Source: Vigna angularis (lineage: Eukaryota; Streptophyta; Magnoliopsida; Fabales; Fabaceae). Taken from it: DNA of 64,000 bases. Below the pieces are notes generated by a model. It made no database searches and had not been told where the DNA came from. It worked only from the letters and a program-made list of their open reading frames with translations. This document shows, in pieces, positions 11,898 through 22,629 of the stretch (its first letter is position 1; each line of letters starts with the position of its first letter). The DNA is taken from positions 14,635,388 through 14,699,387 of the forward strand of contig NC_068980.1 in NCBI RefSeq assembly GCF_016808095.1, given 5' to 3'. The position numbers and the translations under genes are program-made.

Positions 11898-12929
11898 GCT
11901 GTGCTCCTTAACCGTATCATGTTATTTTCTTTTATATTATATATTTTGACAATGGTTGTTAATCAACTTATGTCACCTAAGAGAAAAATATTTTATTTAT
12001 TCAAGTTTTGACTCACACAAACTCATCTAATTCTAAAAAAATATTATTTATAAACTCGTGTAGTTGTATACAAAAAATATCTGTAGACGTCAATTAACTT
12101 CATAAATAATATAAAATAATTTAAAAACTGATGTCATTCAATTTAATATACTAATCGGTTTAAAACATTACTAAATTCTTTTTCAATTTTTCTACTTAAA
12201 TCTTAAATCTATTAATTGAAAATACCAATCTTAAAAAAGCACTTATCACTTATATGTATACAACTCTTTTTAATTTAAAAAGAAAATTAATATAAAGTAA
12301 CGCGTGACTAAAATTTAGAACATATATTTCTGGTTGTATAATTATTTTTATGAAACTATTAAATAATAAAATTACAAAAACATTGATGAAAAAAATTATA
12401 AATACGTTTTAATCAGATTTAACTTTCTAATTTCTTATTATCAGAATACCAACTTTTTTTAATATTTATATTAATTAACATGTGATTATTTTGTTTTAAA
12501 AATAAATATTACTCATAATAAATAATACGATAATACTATTAATGAAAGAAATCTGTTAAAATTACGTAAGGGACTGCCGCAACATACAGATCATGGTGGC
12601 TTAATAAAAGAAAGATATGCAATAAAATTTCCCCCACTTTTTTTATTTTTAATTTTCATCAGATTTGGAGGATCACGCGTTGTGGGTTCCGAGACTCATG
12701 TATTTTTTATTGACACTCTAGAAAAGATGGAAAGAATTGTGGACAGAATAAAAAACTATTTGAATATTATAATACACACAAATTGTGTTTTATAATATTA
12801 AATTAATAATAAATATAATAATAATATTTTTAATAATATCTGTGGTGGAAGAGAAAAGAAGGACGGCAGTACATACATGATGATATTTTGGGATGGTGCC
12901 GTATGCACAAGCGTGTCTCCCGCCAGGGA

Positions 12930-13480
12930 TCCAAAGCACCACGTGTCACCGTTTCACTGTGCATCTCCACCGTCTGATTCATCTGACGGATTCCAACACA
13001 TTCACTCCTTCTAGTTTATTCTTCAGATCCTCATCCATCTCACGCGGCGAGGAGGCGGAGCTTGCCGACAAATTCTTCGTAATCATCTTCTCCATCCAAC
13101 GCCGTTAACTCTGCCAACCGCTCCGTTAGCGCGGCACGCAGACATGCAAACGGCGTCAAGGAAAACGCCGCCTCTTCGGTAGTTGCTGGTGTCAGGTCCA
13201 CGTGTCATCCTTCAGAAGCAGCAACGTGGCCTCGTTCGACCCCCTTCGCAATTATTAATGTTGACGGTGGGCCCCGCCACCACGCTCTCTATCGCGGCTG
13301 GGGCGGCGCGGCGCTTTATAGAGCATACCATGATGATGCGCTAGTGCATGAATGAACACAGTGCAGTCAACGTACATCGTTGACCGCGCCAAATGTTTTA
13401 GAGATGCTTACCACCCACGTGTGGGGAGCGTTCGGGTACGCGCTCCTTGCTGCATCATTTTTTCCTACACGTGTAACCGC
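12930..13480 (+). promoter_or_regulatory. GC-rich block with four G-box/ABRE cores upstream of the ERF gene
   Basis: In an otherwise AT-rich neighbourhood this block is GC-rich and non-repetitive. CACGTG cores occur at 12940, 13199, 13416 and 13468; the first two read CACGTGTC, a typical ABRE-like form. A TATA-like CTTTATAGAG lies at about 13313. The block is 1.05-1.6 kb upstream of the ERF start codon, so it may be a distal enhancer or the leader of another transcript. No protein family was recognised in its short open frames. Confidence 0.45.
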
Positions 13481-14433
13481 TATTTTTTTTTTCTTTATCT
13501 CCTCTCGCTGTCGCGTTTTAATGGAGGCGCTTTTATCTCTGCTCCTTTTTCTCCTTTTGAGCATACGATACGATAAGACACATGAGTTCCTTTCTTACAA
13601 ATTAGCAGAAAATTGGAAATTCTGTATATTTTGTTTCCTTTTACCTAAGTTTTGTGATAACTACGTGCCTAACTTTTTATTTTTGCTTATTTAGGATTTT
13701 GTGTGTGATAACTGATTTGAAATAATGTTTATCGAAATAAATAAAACAAGTATAATTGACTAATTGAGTGTGGTTTTTTAATTTACCATAAATACTACAA
13801 GGACGTAAAATAAGTAATATTTGTTTAAGTGCAGAGTTTGCAAAAGAGGAGAAAAATAATCATTTACGTTTTGCCACATCTACCATCGGCTACCCACGAG
13901 AATTATACCTGTTGGTGCCGTTAAACTTCATTTCAAAGCTAGAGAATACGTTAAAATCATACTATCATTAATTTATTATTCACTAAAGATAGAATGGAAA
14001 TGTAAAATATGAAAGGCCACCCACCACGCAATATATCGTACTTTCTTTCCATAAAATCAATAACTTTTTTATTTTATTCATTATATATTTTTAATTTCTC
14101 TCTTAAAAATATGAATTTATTAGTTTGTTACCTGTTATAAATAATCTTAACCATTTATGTGCCTGAGAAATAGTCATCCAAAAAGACAAGAAGCAGTATT
14201 TGTGGCAGAATTTCTTTTCATTTCGGGAAAAAAAGTTGTGTATTTTGTTAAATTTAAAATGGGAAATAAAAAGAGAGAAAATAAAAAGTGTACAGTGAGG
14301 TGGCAGGAAGGGAGTGGCGAGAAGCGTGAAGAGGTGTGGGGAAAGGGAAGTGGAGTGGTGAGGACGCGCGTGAGTGGAGCGTAGCATTAAAGACGCACGC
14401 ACACGGTGTGCTTTCTCTCTCTCCATCCTGGGC

Positions 14434-14440
14434 TATAAAA
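14434..14440 (+). promoter_or_regulatory. TATA box of the ERF gene
   Basis: TATAAAA lies 98 bp upstream of the ATG at 14532, inside CTATAAAACC and followed by a CT-rich leader, a standard plant core promoter arrangement. Confidence 0.75.
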
Positions 14441-14531
14441 CCACTCCAACTCCCTTTCTTTCACTCAGACATTGTCTCAATCGCATCCTTACTCCTCTCA
14501 CTTTTCTCTCGTATATTTGAATTGCAAGCAA

Positions 14532-15119
14532 ATGGCTCCAAGGGATAGAACCACCGCACTCGCCGGACCCGGCCCAAGCCCAGCGCAGGCCCACAAAGAG
14601 ATCCGTTACAGGGGCGTCAGGAAACGCCCATGGGGCCGTTACGCCGCCGAGATCCGCGACCCTGGCAAGAAAACCCGCGTCTGGCTCGGCACCTTCGACA
14701 CAGCCGAAGAAGCCGCAAGAGCCTACGACGCCGCCGCTCGCGATTTCCGAGGCGCCAAGGCAAAGACCAATTTCCCCACACCTTCCGAACTTCTCGTAAA
14801 CAACCATAGCAGTAGCAACAACAACAGCGCGCGTAGCCCTAGCCAGAGCAGCACCCTGGACTCTTCCTCCCCGCCGCCACCGCCTCCTCTGCTAGACCTC
14901 ACGCTCACACCTCTCACCGCCTCGGTCCTCCCTGCCGCACGCCCAGTCCTTTTCTTCGATGCTTTCGCCCGTGCGGACACAGTTATCGCCGTCGGGCGCC
15001 GGGACACCTGTGGCTTCGGACGTCCGGCGACCGATTTCCGCCGCAGTGACTCAAATTCCGAGCGACGCGGGCTCCTGGATCTTGATCTCAACGTGGCTCC
15101 TCTCCCAGAGGTTGCGTGA
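14532..15119 (+). CDS. AP2/ERF transcriptional repressor with EAR motif (class II ERF, group VIII-like)
   Basis: A 195-residue intronless nuclear transcription factor. The AP2/ERF DNA-binding domain spans residues 25-82 ([20 protein letters not shown] onward). It carries the Ala and Asp of ERF-type rather than DREB-type domains (in YAAEIRD) and the usual WLGTF and RAYD motifs, and is expected to bind GCC-box DNA. After a Ser/Asn and Pro-rich linker come LDLTL (121-125), a [12 protein letters not shown] motif (138-149) and the C-terminal EAR repressor motif LDLDLN (182-187), which recruits co-repressors in this family. MAPRD at the N-terminus matches ERF3/ERF4-like proteins. The start is the first ATG after the TATA box; no other in-frame ATG lies upstream. 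The exact orthologue (ERF3, 4 or 10-12 type) cannot be fixed by eye. Nothing is broken. Confidence 0.95.
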   Translation: MAPRDRTTALAGPGPSPAQAHKEIRYRGVRKRPWGRYAAEIRDPGKKTRVWLGTFDTAEEAARAYDAAARDFRGAKAKTNFPTPSELLVNNHSSSNNNSARSPSQSSTLDSSSPPPPPPLLDLTLTPLTASVLPAARPVLFFDAFARADTVIAVGRRDTCGFGRPATDFRRSDSNSERRGLLDLDLNVAPLPEVA

Positions 15120-16894
15120 TTGAAGAATCTCCTGACGAACAGATCTGGTTTTCTGGCAATTTTTCGCACCTTCTTTTTTTTTTTTCAAGGCATGTGTGAA
15201 GTATTACCCATTTTGAATGGACAGAATGAGCAAAGTGAGTAGTAGCTGACATCATCATGCTCGGATTTGTTGACTATCGTGCGCGAAGATAACCAGCACG
15301 TTTATGTAAATATGTTATGACGAAGACCCATAGCAAACGCGCTTTTGCTTTTTTGCAACTGAGAACTTATCCTTAGTATCTCACGGTTGTTTCTGCATTT
15401 TCTCACAAATTCACATATATAATATTCTCATTTTATTTGTGTTGAGAATTTTCTATCCAGAACTGGCATTATTATGGTTACCTTATCCATTTGTGGGTGG
15501 TGATTTATTCGCATTCTCCGATTGAACCTCGTTGTTGGATTTCGTTGGTTGAGATCTGACATCACAGACATGTCGCCGGCATTGTTGCGCTATTGATTAG
15601 GCTTTTGTCGTTGTGGTTTTTTTGGACATTTACCTGTGCAGGCGTTTCGGTTAACTCTACCTAAAATAATGTTAAACTAAAAGTCTTGGTATTGCTCTGT
15701 GGTGTCAGCAGGGTCCCATTCAGTTGCAATCGTGTTAACGAAATCTGATTAGCAAGACTTAAGTTATTAGGTTTACGTGATTACATAGCAATTGAATTAT
15801 GATTAATCCATATAGTATTTCAAAGATATGGTGGATTCTAAATTATTTTATTCTAATACAATCCGTGTAACTGGTAAATCCGATTGGATTTTATAAGCCG
15901 CAGGGAAATTAAGAAAAGGAGTTTTTTTCAGGGGTGATGAGTAGCGTGGGTACTTGATCTAAATGGATCAGAGGGTGTTCTCGTGATTCGGAAACCGGCT
16001 TATCCTATCCCGTTGCGGCGCGGATCTCAATGGCGTGTGGAATCGAACGGCTGGTGGAGTGGTCCCACAGACTAGAGATTGAAGAGAGTCGTTGATTGTT
16101 TCTTATTTTGGTAGCGAGAAGTGATAATACATTGGTGTTATTAAATTTGCGTAATGATTAAATAAATGTTAATTGCAGCGCAGGCGGCACCGACGGCAGA
16201 AACGCTGCGTGAAAAGGAAGAGCGAATCAGAAGTGGGCGTGTCTGGCGGTGGGTCCCACGTGGGCATTCCGTGTTGACTATGTGGCTGTCGGAGTTGATG
16301 TTGTCTTCACGTGATGTTTCTGCGCCCCCATCTTTCCTGTGTCTCCACCTTTTCCCACTCTTTCTTCTTCGTCCTTTCCAATTCTCTCTTACATTTTTTA
16401 TAACTTTTTTCCTCGTTGCTTCACATTAAATACATAATAATCAAAAGAACCAGTTTCTGCCAACTAACTAACTACAGTGACTAACAATCAATCAATTTCT
16501 TCGTTTTCCTGCCTCACCAATAATACTTTTAACTATTCTATTCTCATTTTATTTAGTTATTATTTACAAAATTAAAAACAACGTTTTCTTAATTTTTCTT
16601 AATGTTTGTCTCTCGTTTTAGTGATAGGGCAAATGAGTTATTTATAAAAAACAGTAGGGAGATAGTAGTACTGTCATTAATATTTACTGTCCTAAATGGG
16701 TTTTAAACTCAATATTTAAACAAATAATATTATTTTTTTTGTACTTCTCAAAATTTGAGATTTATATTCTTGGACAAACCGTAATTTCAGGTTATCAAGT
16801 TCTTAAAATGAAGAGCTTATTAAGACATAAAGATTTATTATCTGGATATGTTGTAAGTTACATGTGGCATGTAAATCGAATTATGAGATTTATA
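15120..16894. other. 3' UTR of the ERF gene, then unique sequence without a clear gene
   Basis: The first few hundred bases should be the ERF 3' UTR. From about 15940 to 16430 the DNA is GC-richer and looks unique. It has G-box-like ACGTG cores (CCCACGTGGG near 16257 and TTCACGTGAT near 16307) and ends in a CT-rich tract, like a promoter or leader. No open frame there shows a known domain; any gene it belonged to may be cut off by the transposon island starting near 17082. Confidence 0.45.
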
Positions 16895-17070
16895 GTAGAG
16901 CAAATGTTGAATTAGAAATTGTTACTTATGTTATTAATTGTCTTATAATAGAAATCAAGCGTGTTAAGTTGCGAATTGTGATACTTAAATAAATACATTT
17001 TTAAGTAAAAAGATATGTATTCAGAATTATGATTAATAACTATAGTTTTTGACCTCAGAATATAAATACA
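16895..17070 (+). repeat. left copy of a ~165-bp direct repeat (partner 32160-32330)
   Basis: From GAGCAAATGTTGAA to about AACTATAGTTTTTGACCT this matches 32164-32320 in the same order and orientation, with scattered substitutions and small indels. The two copies bracket the retrotransposon/CACTA island. Confidence 0.75.
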
Positions 17071-17081
17071 TGTATTTGATT

Positions 17082-17440
17082 TGTTTCATAAAAAGGTCTA
17101 TATTTTATTATAATAGATTAAGATGTCTTTACCTTATCATTCACCTTGCATTTATAGACTTTACAATTGTCCAACCTATTGAATGTCATTAATGCATATA
17201 AATATATCCAGGTTGACTGGTACTTTCGTCCAGATGGCCGATCTACTATTCTCACGTCTTTGATCGATCGTCTCTGTACAGTCTCTTGTCGGCGGATCCT
17301 GTATAGTACAGTAAGCCCCTAAAGCCCGAGCGACTGAAACGAGTTGCGAAGGGTTTGAAAATGCTTAGGCTTTGAAAAGGCGTGAAAGAAGGCTAATCAT
17401 GGTGTCTTGAGTTCGTCAATGGGCGCTCGAACGCTAGTAA
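17082..17440 (-). repeat. LTR-like remnant starting TGTTTCATAAA
   Basis: The first ~40 bp (TGTTTCATAAAAAGGTCTAT onward) match the sequence at 27677 that follows a minus-strand PBS. This is therefore read as the 3' LTR side of a minus-strand element whose 5' LTR starts at 27677. Similarity stops after ~40 bp at the right side, so the LTR length is unknown. Words near 17310-17335 match the region upstream of the ORF at 7552. Confidence 0.45.
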
Positions 17441-17442
17441 GC

Positions 17443-17930
17443 TTGTCACATGGCTGCTCGAGAATCGTTGGTGAGCTTGTCATCTGGCCGATCCAGAGTT
17501 TCTAATGAGCTGATCACTAGAAGATCCTAGATGAACGTCTTCACATAGCCGCTCGGGATTGCTAGTGAGTAGATCACTAGAAGACACAAGTGAGCTGATC
17601 ACTTGGCCGCCCAGGATTACTAGTGAACTGGTTACTAGAAGACCATAATTGAACGTCTTCGCATGGGCGCCCGGGATTGCTAGTGAGTAGATCACTAGAA
17701 GACACAAGTGAGCTGATCACTTGGTCGCCCAGAATTGCTAGTGACCTGGTCACTAGAAGACCATAGTTGAACGTCTTCACATGGCCGCCCGGGATTCCTA
17801 GTGAGTAGATCACTAGAAGACACAAGTGAGCTGATCACTTGGCCGCCCAGGATTGCTAGTGAGCTGGTCACTAGAAGACCGTTGTTGGACGTCTTCGCAT
17901 GACTACCCGGGATTGCTGAGCAGCGTGTTG
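17443..17930. repeat. tandem array, 118-bp period
   Basis: The landmark CTAGTGAGTAGATCACTAG starts at about 17562, 17680 and 17798, exactly 118 bp apart, with a partial unit on each side. Units contain inverted words around GATCACTAG and GATCACTTGG. Open frames through it are by-products of the repeat. Confidence 0.85.
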
Positions 17931-18399
17931 TATTTGGCCGAGTGGTTTGTCCGCCGAATCCTATCATCTGTATTATTGAAAGAAAAATAACAACTCGATT
18001 TTGAAATGGTCAGAAAAAATATACACAATATAAGACCGAACGGCCAAACAAGTGAGGTCGCTTTGTTTGAAATCCATATTAGGATGTGCAACGAGTTGTA
18101 GGTGCTTTACTGTCCTGCAAAATAAATAAGAAGGTGACCGTAAAAACATTAATATCACCTCGGTTTGGACTTGGTCACCTATGAAGGGTTCGACAGAAGT
18201 TGAAAAACGTTCCCTGCCGACCGGTTGCTCAAAATTGGCCAAGTGGTTTGTATATAGAGTCCTGTTATCATTCGGTCTTTGGTTGAACACTAGTGCTCAC
18301 CTGAGCTTTGAGAAGTGCTTGATTATAGTATATTGAAAAAGTAGTGTCTACTACTACATGATTAAGCAGAAGGTCGTAGGTTCGACCCCTACCTGTGCG

Positions 18400-19096
18400 A
18401 GATATTTTTACACACAAAAATATGAGTTGAACAAATATATTATAATTTATAAATTATAATGAAAAGTGGAACCTGTCAAGGTTGAACGATTGATTGAACT
18501 CTCTGCAGAATATTTTTACTCACAAAAATATGAGTTGAACAAATATATTATAATTTATAACTTATAATGAAAAGTGGAACCTGTCAAGGTTGAACGTAGG
18601 AGTGAACCTTCTTGTGCAGGATATTTTTACTCACAAAAATGAGTTAAACAAATATATTATAATTTATAAATTATAATGAAAAGTGGAACCTCTCAAGGTT
18701 GAACGTAGGACTGAACCTTCCTGTGCAGAATATTTTTACTCACAAAAATATGAGTTAAACAAATATATTATAATTTATAAATTATAATGAAAAGTGGAAC
18801 CTGTCAAGGTTGAACGTAGGAGTGAACCTTCTTGTGAAAGATATTTTTACTCACAAAAATATGAGTTTAAACAAATATATTATAATTTATAAATTATAAT
18901 GAAAAGTGGAACTTGTCAAGGTTGAACGTAGGACTGAATTGTGCAGAATATTTTTACTTACAAAAATATGAGTTAAACAAATATATTATAATTTATAATT
19001 TATAATGAAAAGTGGAACCTGTCAAGGTTGAACGTAGGATTGAACTTTCCTGTGCAGAAAATTTTTACTCACAAAAATATGAGTTAAAGAAATATA
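18400..19096. repeat. left part of a tandem array, ~106-112-bp period
   Basis: The landmark GAAAAGTGGAACC recurs at 18461, 18569, 18678, 18789, 18901 and 19007. Each unit has an AT-rich palindromic part and the phrase GTCAAGGTTGAACGTAGG. The array is cut at 19096 by a CACTA element and resumes at 27195. Confidence 0.92.
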
Positions 19097-19099
19097 CAC

Positions 19100-19390
19100 T
19101 AGTGTAGAAAGGGCTTTAGACGTTTGTTCTTTTGGCCTTTTAACGTCCGACCTGTACCCGACGTCTTTGTGGGTGACGTTACTCAGACGTCGGGGGTATA
19201 CCTCGGAAGTCTATATAGACGTCCGATGTGGTCAGACCCGACGTCTATATAGACGTCCAAGGGGCTATAATCGACGTACATAGGCCCTGAAACGGTTTGT
19301 TTAGGGTTTAGGGTTGGACGTTGGTTTGTGCATTGCTAAACGTCTATAGACGTCTGTCAGTGCACTAATCGACGTCTACTAGGGTTTTTT
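19100..19390. repeat. subterminal AGACGTC palindromes, 3' end of CACTA element
   Basis: GACGTC occurs many times, including two short palindromes of the form GTCTATATAGAC (about 19210-19250). These are the counterpart of the larger palindrome array at the other end. Confidence 0.75.
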
Positions 19391-19460
19391 TTTTAAAAAA
19401 TTAATTTATTTTTGCAATAAAACCACACCTAAAAAGCAGAAAATTGTTAGAACAATATAG

Positions 19461-19464
<4 letters not shown>

Positions 19465-19552
<88 letters not shown>
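19465..19552. repeat. (TA)n microsatellite
   Basis: An uninterrupted TA run of about 85 bp inside the CACTA element, just downstream of its second gene. Confidence 0.97.
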
Positions 19553-19555
<3 letters not shown>

Positions 19556-19667
19556 TTTCATATAAAGAAAGTTCTACTTAATGTAAAAAAATAATCCAAT
19601 ACCAAAATTATCAAGATATAAACTTAAACTAAACCTAGGCAATGTTCAACAACAAATAAAAGTGTTC

Positions 19668-22545
19668 CTAGCTCCATCTTTGCAGAAGATAAGTTGTGCA
19701 CTCCTGCCTTATCTGCCTAATTGTGTCCTCTGGTATAGGAGATGTACTCTTGAAGCGCTACAAAATTGAAGAAAGATTCATTATGGTTTCATATATGTTT
19801 AAAGATGAATATGATTTGTAATGTATTTAAGGTATGCATCATTACCTCATTCCAGTCATCTGTAATGACAGCTCGAATGATGGTCTTAATCCAACACATG
19901 ACATAGAAGCCACATTCCCATGAATCTAGCTGCTGGTTACACTAAAATGACAAACTAAATAGTCAAGAATTTAGATCATTCAATAACATAGAAAATGAAT
20001 TAGAACTATAAATGACTTACAACCTTTGGATACAAAATTTGAACTAGTTGACTTCGAGATTTACCAAAAACTCTGTATAGATTGAAAACACAAAGTAAAA
20101 TTAATATAACTATATTTATCATAAAAGTTTAAGGTGAACATTAAATTCAAAGTCATTTTTGGAGAAACACTTACCCTTGAAGCATGGTTCTCAAGTTATT
20201 TTTCATCTTCCTGTGCAACGAACAAAACCATATAATTTTACATTGTTTGGGAATGATGACCAACAGCTGCCAGTGCGACCTATCACGAAGGACAAATAGT
20301 TATTTAACTAATTAAGGAAAATTTAATAATGAACTTTTACATATAACAACACCTACCCATCAATGTATGGCACAAGGTATACGTCTCTTTTTGACTCATC
20401 CATCCATGTTTGCAAATAATGTTGTCTGTTTTCAAGTGTGTTACTAGAAGGTTGAATGGTCTGAGGTTCAACAAATCCGTACATGGAAGACCGACCTTGG
20501 TCTACAACGATTGTGTCCATGTACCTAAAACAACAAAGTTAAGTTGTTAGAAACTAGGAATCTAAATAAAAGTAATATGGAAGACAAAATTAACTATCTT
20601 ACATGCACCACAGTTGAATGATGGAAATATTCAGCATCCTGTCTCCCCCAATCACCTCCAATGCATCAGGCAATGTGATATATACTGGCACATGGGGGGG
20701 AAGACCAAATACTCTCAAATCCCAGTATAGTTCTAATGGTGCTCTCTTCAACCTGGGTAATCTTGTCATTAGCTTTGATAGAGGATCATCCTCCGCTTCA
20801 ACCATGTCATCATCTTCATATATGACTGTATCATGAATCGGCTGCTTCTGAGGACGTGTGAACTGAAGATAAGAATTTCATGAAAGAGTTATCAACAAAT
20901 ATTTTTAAACTTAACATAGAAATACTAATAACAAAGACATTATACCTGTGGAGTAGCGATGTGTGACATGATCAATGCTCTAGGCCAGGCTATAAATGAT
21001 CCTATGGCCTCCCCCACAAAATTAATTTCTGGAGTGGGTACAGGCACCTGAGCCTGGGGATCCCGAACCTCGTCAATCGTCACACGCACGTGGTGGGGTA
21101 ATATGGGAACACCATGAATAGTCTGCCCTCCCTCAAGCAGTCGTCCGACAGCCACAATGCGTGGGGGATCCCCATCAACCAACAGCTCATATTGATCGCT
21201 ATACTGAGTAGGTTCTACAGCAGAGCATGATCCTCTAGTGCTGACACGAGGTAGTGTGGGAGTTTCACCGGATCCCATGTTGCCCTACGTCATGAAATAC
21301 AGCTTCTCTTCAAGTGCTCTTTGTATTTCTTTTTGTTCTTGTAGATGCTCCATGAATCGTTGCTCCATTGATCTCATGCTTTGGTTGAGTCTTTCCTCCC
21401 ACTGAAGATCCATCTGCCTCAGTGCCTCCTGACTCATTGATTGAGTGGTTTTCTATGTAGGGCCAAAGTAGTCACGAAGACCAATCGCCCCAGGAACTCC
21501 ACGTACACGTCCTGAGTGCTTGGGCTTTCCAATGGCCTTTGTTAGAATGTGGTCCCTATCTTGGCCAACAAATGTTCCCTGAGTCTGCTGCTCAACCAAC
21601 TCATCCTGCACATAAAAAAACCAAGTTACTTAGAAGACATGCTATGATAGATACACAATCAAACAATGTTTAAAATTTGAACTTACAATTCTTTGTGAGA
21701 TCAAGGCAGCTAAGGAAGATGTCATGTTCCCATCAGATTTAGTCCGAGCAGCCTTCCACAGCTCGTACCTAGCAGGTGCAGGTGCTAGGTCCGGCGACTC
21801 AAGTCCCAAGGCATCCGCTCTAAACTTTCTAATTTTCTTTTCCAGTTTTGCATAACCACCTCATGATAACAAGTGTGGTGCATCGTTTAGCCTTTGTCTT
21901 TCTTGGGCGGCTAACCTTTTACCCTGTGAAACCATGTATATAAATAAGTGTAAAATCATAAGAACTCAATGAAAGACTTTGTAGATGTTAAGAAACATAC
22001 CTTCCATTCCTCAGACTCTCTAGATGCACGAAACTGTATCCACTCCTCCTCTGTGAAGGTATACTGCTGACATGGATTTTCATGTTGTCTGTCTCCAAAG
22101 ACATACAGTCGTGTCAGCCTTGTCTTGAAATCCCTCCATCTTATCGCTGTATGCGATAACACTTTCTTTCTAATTTGTATTGTGTTTGGAATATCATAAT
22201 GTTGCTGTTTAAAACAAAAAACATGTTATGGATAAGAAAAGATGAAAGAAATAAGTATATCAAATTTCTTTTAAGTAAACATACCTGAATATCTTGCCAT
22301 AAGAGGTTCTTGTCGACCTCTGGGACGTCATCCCAAGATGCATGAAGGATAGAGACATGGCTTTTTGCTAACTTACCCAGATAACTCCTAAACCTATCAG
22401 CATTTGGCCCTGATGCCTGACCTGATCTGGGGTGAATGTCAACATGTCTCCTCTGCCCATCAACGCGTCCGGATGTCACATCTGCCAATCGTGTGACGCC
22501 TCGACCACGTCTAGTCTATCCCGATCCTGAGTCTGAGGCCGACAT
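19668..22545 (-). pseudogene. CACTA second gene: Transposase_24-like region plus Ulp1-type (C48) protease-like region
   Basis: About ten exons can be placed by GT-AG borders and open frame: 22286-22545, 22001-22204, 21687-21923, 20946-21605, 20603-20862, 20357-20524, 20175-20279, 20021-20072, 19846-19941 and 19757 to about 19668. Exons 1-3 encode a plant Ptta/En/Spm-like region (SWDDVPEVDKNLLWQDIQ, then ARYELWKAARTKSDG). The last exons resemble a Ulp1/C48 cysteine protease: HWQLLVIIPK carries the His and CNQQLDSWECGFYVMCW the Gln and Cys. The usual Asp position reads WFCSL, so the triad is incomplete; I recall the same residues in related plant transposon proteins. In-frame stops at codon 10, in exon 3 (TGA where CGA is expected) and twice in exon 4 (about 21450 and 21287) make it a pseudogene. 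Confidence 0.72.
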
Positions 22546-22629
22546 ACCTGAAAAATATATACAAGGTTAGTAATAATTTAATTATGATGAACATACATAT
22601 AAAGTCAATACAAAAAATATCACAACCTA

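Larger units (their letters stand above)
11149..12880. other. AT-rich intergenic DNA, no gene seen
   Basis: Very AT-rich sequence with two TA microsatellites (listed separately) and no open frame of interest. A slightly less AT-rich piece near 12570-12750 has no recognisable coding content. Confidence 0.55.

Noticed and set aside
12990..13260. Short open frames in the GC-rich block (54 codons on minus, ~90 on plus)
   Set aside because: No ATG at a sensible place, no recognised domain, and frames open on both strands as expected from GC-rich DNA.
14472..14531. N-terminal extension of the ERF protein
   Set aside because: It would need a TTG start; the ATG at 14532 follows the TATA box and leader well and matches the family N-terminus MAPRD.
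18288..18300. Extra CACTAGTG terminus
   Set aside because: No partner end and no 3-bp duplication; probably chance. The same holds for CACTAGTAGAC near 41802.
18340..18402. Functional tRNA gene
   Set aside because: Only a T-arm-like hairpin and B box are present; no acceptor stem partner or proper D and anticodon arms could be drawn.
17443..19096. CRISPR-like array
   Set aside because: Units are contiguous long tandem repeats without short repeats and unique spacers, and the genome is a plant's.
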